Shown: positions 6,113 to 7,545 of the stretch, in pieces | Layout: each line of letters begins with the position of its first letter | Position numbering within the stretch: the stretch's first letter is position 1 | Assembly (NCBI GenBank): GCA_025361105.1 | Contig: JANYAW010000179.1 | Coordinates: 1-7,545 of the forward strand | DNA: 7,545 nt | DNA from: Rhodocyclaceae bacterium | Lineage (GTDB): Bacteria; Pseudomonadota; Gammaproteobacteria; Burkholderiales; Rhodocyclaceae | Direction: 5' to 3' | Made by a program: the position numbers and the translations under genes | Notes under the pieces: model-generated | Database searches by the model: none | What the model saw: only the letters and a program-made list of their open reading frames with translations | What the model was told of the DNA's origin: nothing

Positions 6113-7545
6113 ATGCCGACCTACACCACGGAATCCATTCGTAGTATTGCGCTGGTAGGTCATGGCGGTGCGGGCAAGACGACCCTGGCCGAAGCCTTGC
6201 TGCTCAAGGCCGGCGCGATAAAAACTAAAGGGGCGGTTGAAAAAGGCAGCACGGTTTGCGATTACGACCCACAAGAAAAAACGGCGGGTCATTCATTGCA
6301 ATCGGCGCTGGTGAATTTCGCTTTTGAGGGTGTGCATATTCACCTAATCGACACGCCGGGTTACCCCGATTTTTCCGGTCAAGCAATGGCCGCGCTGGCC
6401 GGTGTGGATACTGCACTTATCGTCATCAACGCGCAAACCGGTATCGAACTGGCAACCACGCGGATGATGAATGCAGCGCAAGCACGTGACTTGGCGCGCA
6501 TGATCGTGATCAACAAAATCGATGCCGACAACATTGATCTGCCCTACCTTGTCACCACCATCCAAGCGCAGTTCGGCAAGCATTGTTTGGTGCTTGATTT
6601 GCCCGCACACGATAAGCATGACACGGTCGACGTGCTCACGCATAGCGGTGGCGATAGCGATTTTGATTCAGTCGCCCGTGCCCATCGGGCGCTGATTGAT
6701 CAAATCATCGAAGAAGACGAAGACTTGATGGCGCGTTATTTGGAAGACGAAATCGAACCATCGGTCGCTGAGTTGCATGGCGTGTTTGAGCAGGCTTTGC
6801 GCGCGGGACATTTGGTGCCGATTGTGTTCGTCTCGGCGAAAACCGGCGCCGGAATTTCTGAGCTTTTGCACGTCCTGGCAACCCTCGCACCCAATCCCGC
6901 CGAAGGCAATACGGCACCGTTTTTTCGCGGCACGCGCGGCGCTGAGGCGGTTGATTATGCCGTCACGCCAGACCCCAGCTTGCATGTCGTCGCCCACGTG
7001 TTCAAAGTCATTGCCGACCCCTACATGGGTAAAGTCAGCGTATTCCGTGTACATCAAGGCACGCTCAAAAAAGACGCACAGCTATTTGTCGGCGACGCCA
7101 AAAAGCCTGTCAAAGTTGCACATTTGTACCAACTGCAAGGCAAGGAATTTATCGAAGTCGCGGAACTAGTGCCAGGCGATTTGGGCGCGATTGCCAAAGT
7201 CGACGAAATAGATTTCGATTGCGTGTTGCACGACTCGCACGATGAGGATCACATTCATTTGCGTCCGCTGGAATTCCCCAAGCCAATGTTGGGGATGGCC
7301 GTCGACACCAAACGTCAAGTCGATGAACAGCGCTTGTTCGATGTCCTGCACAAACTGGAAATGGAAGACCCATGCTTTGAAGTCGAGCGTCATCCGACCA
7401 CCCACGAAACGGTGATTCGCGGCCTCGGCGATATGCATTTGCGCTACAAGTTGGAAAAAATGGCGACCCAGCACAAGCTCGAATTGGTCACGCGTCCACC
7501 GAGCATTCCGTATCGCGAAACGGTGACACAAAACGCCGAAGGACA
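6113..7545 (+). CDS. EF-G-like translational GTPase (EF-G-2 type), N-terminal 477 residues; 3' end outside window
   Basis: The frame is open from ATG 6113 to the right edge. About 477 residues are visible; family members usually run to about 670-700. The GTPase domain has P-loop GHGGAGKT (16-23), DTPG (80-83), NKID (134-137) and SAK (241-243). Domain II starts near 286, with HVVAHVFKVIADPYMGKVSV. Domain III lies near 387-460, with EMEDPCFEV and GLGDMHLRYKLEKM. PSIPYRET marks the entry to domain IV. It differs from canonical EF-G: the P-loop has GHGG instead of AHIDAG, the switch-I RGIT motif is replaced by AGHSL (59-63), and the DTPGH histidine is Tyr84. These match the EF-G-2/EF-G-like paralogue group (as in Thermus EF-G-2, from memory), so it is probably not the housekeeping fusA. 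Family roles are poorly defined; GTP and ribosome binding are known for some members. Confidence 0.9.
   Translation, partial: MPTYTTESIRSIALVGHGGAGKTTLAEALLLKAGAIKTKGAVEKGSTVCDYDPQEKTAGHSLQSALVNFAFEGVHIHLIDTPGYPDFSGQAMAALAGVDTALIVINAQTGIELATTRMMNAAQARDLARMIVINKIDADNIDLPYLVTTIQAQFGKHCLVLDLPAHDKHDTVDVLTHSGGDSDFDSVARAHRALIDQIIEEDEDLMARYLEDEIEPSVAELHGVFEQALRAGHLVPIVFVSAKTGAGISELLHVLATLAPNPAEGNTAPFFRGTRGAEAVDYAVTPDPSLHVVAHVFKVIADPYMGKVSVFRVHQGTLKKDAQLFVGDAKKPVKVAHLYQLQGKEFIEVAELVPGDLGAIAKVDEIDFDCVLHDSHDEDHIHLRPLEFPKPMLGMAVDTKRQVDEQRLFDVLHKLEMEDPCFEVERHPTTHETVIRGLGDMHLRYKLEKMATQHKLELVTRPPSIPYRETVTQNAEG

Noticed and set aside
6668..7531. Several minus-strand open frames opposite the EF-G-like gene
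   Set aside because: They are shadows of a strongly conserved GTPase gene that runs through the window edge.

Overview
The window looks like a stretch of core chromosome from a Gram-negative bacterium of moderate GC, most likely a betaproteobacterium. This is an inference from three things: the thiS-thiG-trmB gene order, the YaeQ and EF-G-2-type proteins, and the NodJ-like ABC-2 permease just upstream of thiS. No species can be named from the sequence alone. I see no insertion sequence, phage gene, CRISPR array, tRNA or rRNA, and no gene-free stretch longer than about 100 bases.

Positions 1-5472 carry eight genes, all on the + strand and tightly packed: the C-terminal end of an ABC-2/NodJ-family permease, thiS (sulfur carrier), thiG (thiazole synthase), a small exported protein of unknown function that starts at TTG, trmB (tRNA m7G46 methyltransferase), a membrane-anchored GGDEF diguanylate cyclase, an alpha/beta hydrolase, and a DJ-1/PfpI-family protein. 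Three junctions are 4-base overlaps (TTGA at 1381, ATGA at 1917, ATGA at 4720). The other gaps are 38, 17, 5 and 54 bases, so most or all of these genes could be co-transcribed. ThiS and ThiG act together in making the thiazole half of thiamin. The other members share no obvious pathway with them.

Positions 5478-6014 carry yaeQ on the - strand. Its stop codon lies 5 bases from the stop of the DJ-1 gene, so the two converge with no room for a conventional terminator between them. A 98-base divergent region (6015-6112) separates yaeQ from the last gene. That gene is an EF-G-like translational GTPase with a strong ribosome binding site, which starts at 6113 and runs off the right edge. It has a Tyr where canonical EF-G has the catalytic DTPGH His, and it lacks the RGIT switch-I motif. 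This places it with the EF-G-2 paralogues rather than the housekeeping fusA.

Most of the window is ordinary conserved gene content. The points worth a second look are the unrecognised exported protein between thiG and trmB, the altered GTPase motifs of the EF-G-like protein, the diguanylate cyclase with an unassigned 7-helix sensor region, and the yaeQ/DJ-1 convergent junction. I did not find a convincing undescribed multi-gene system.
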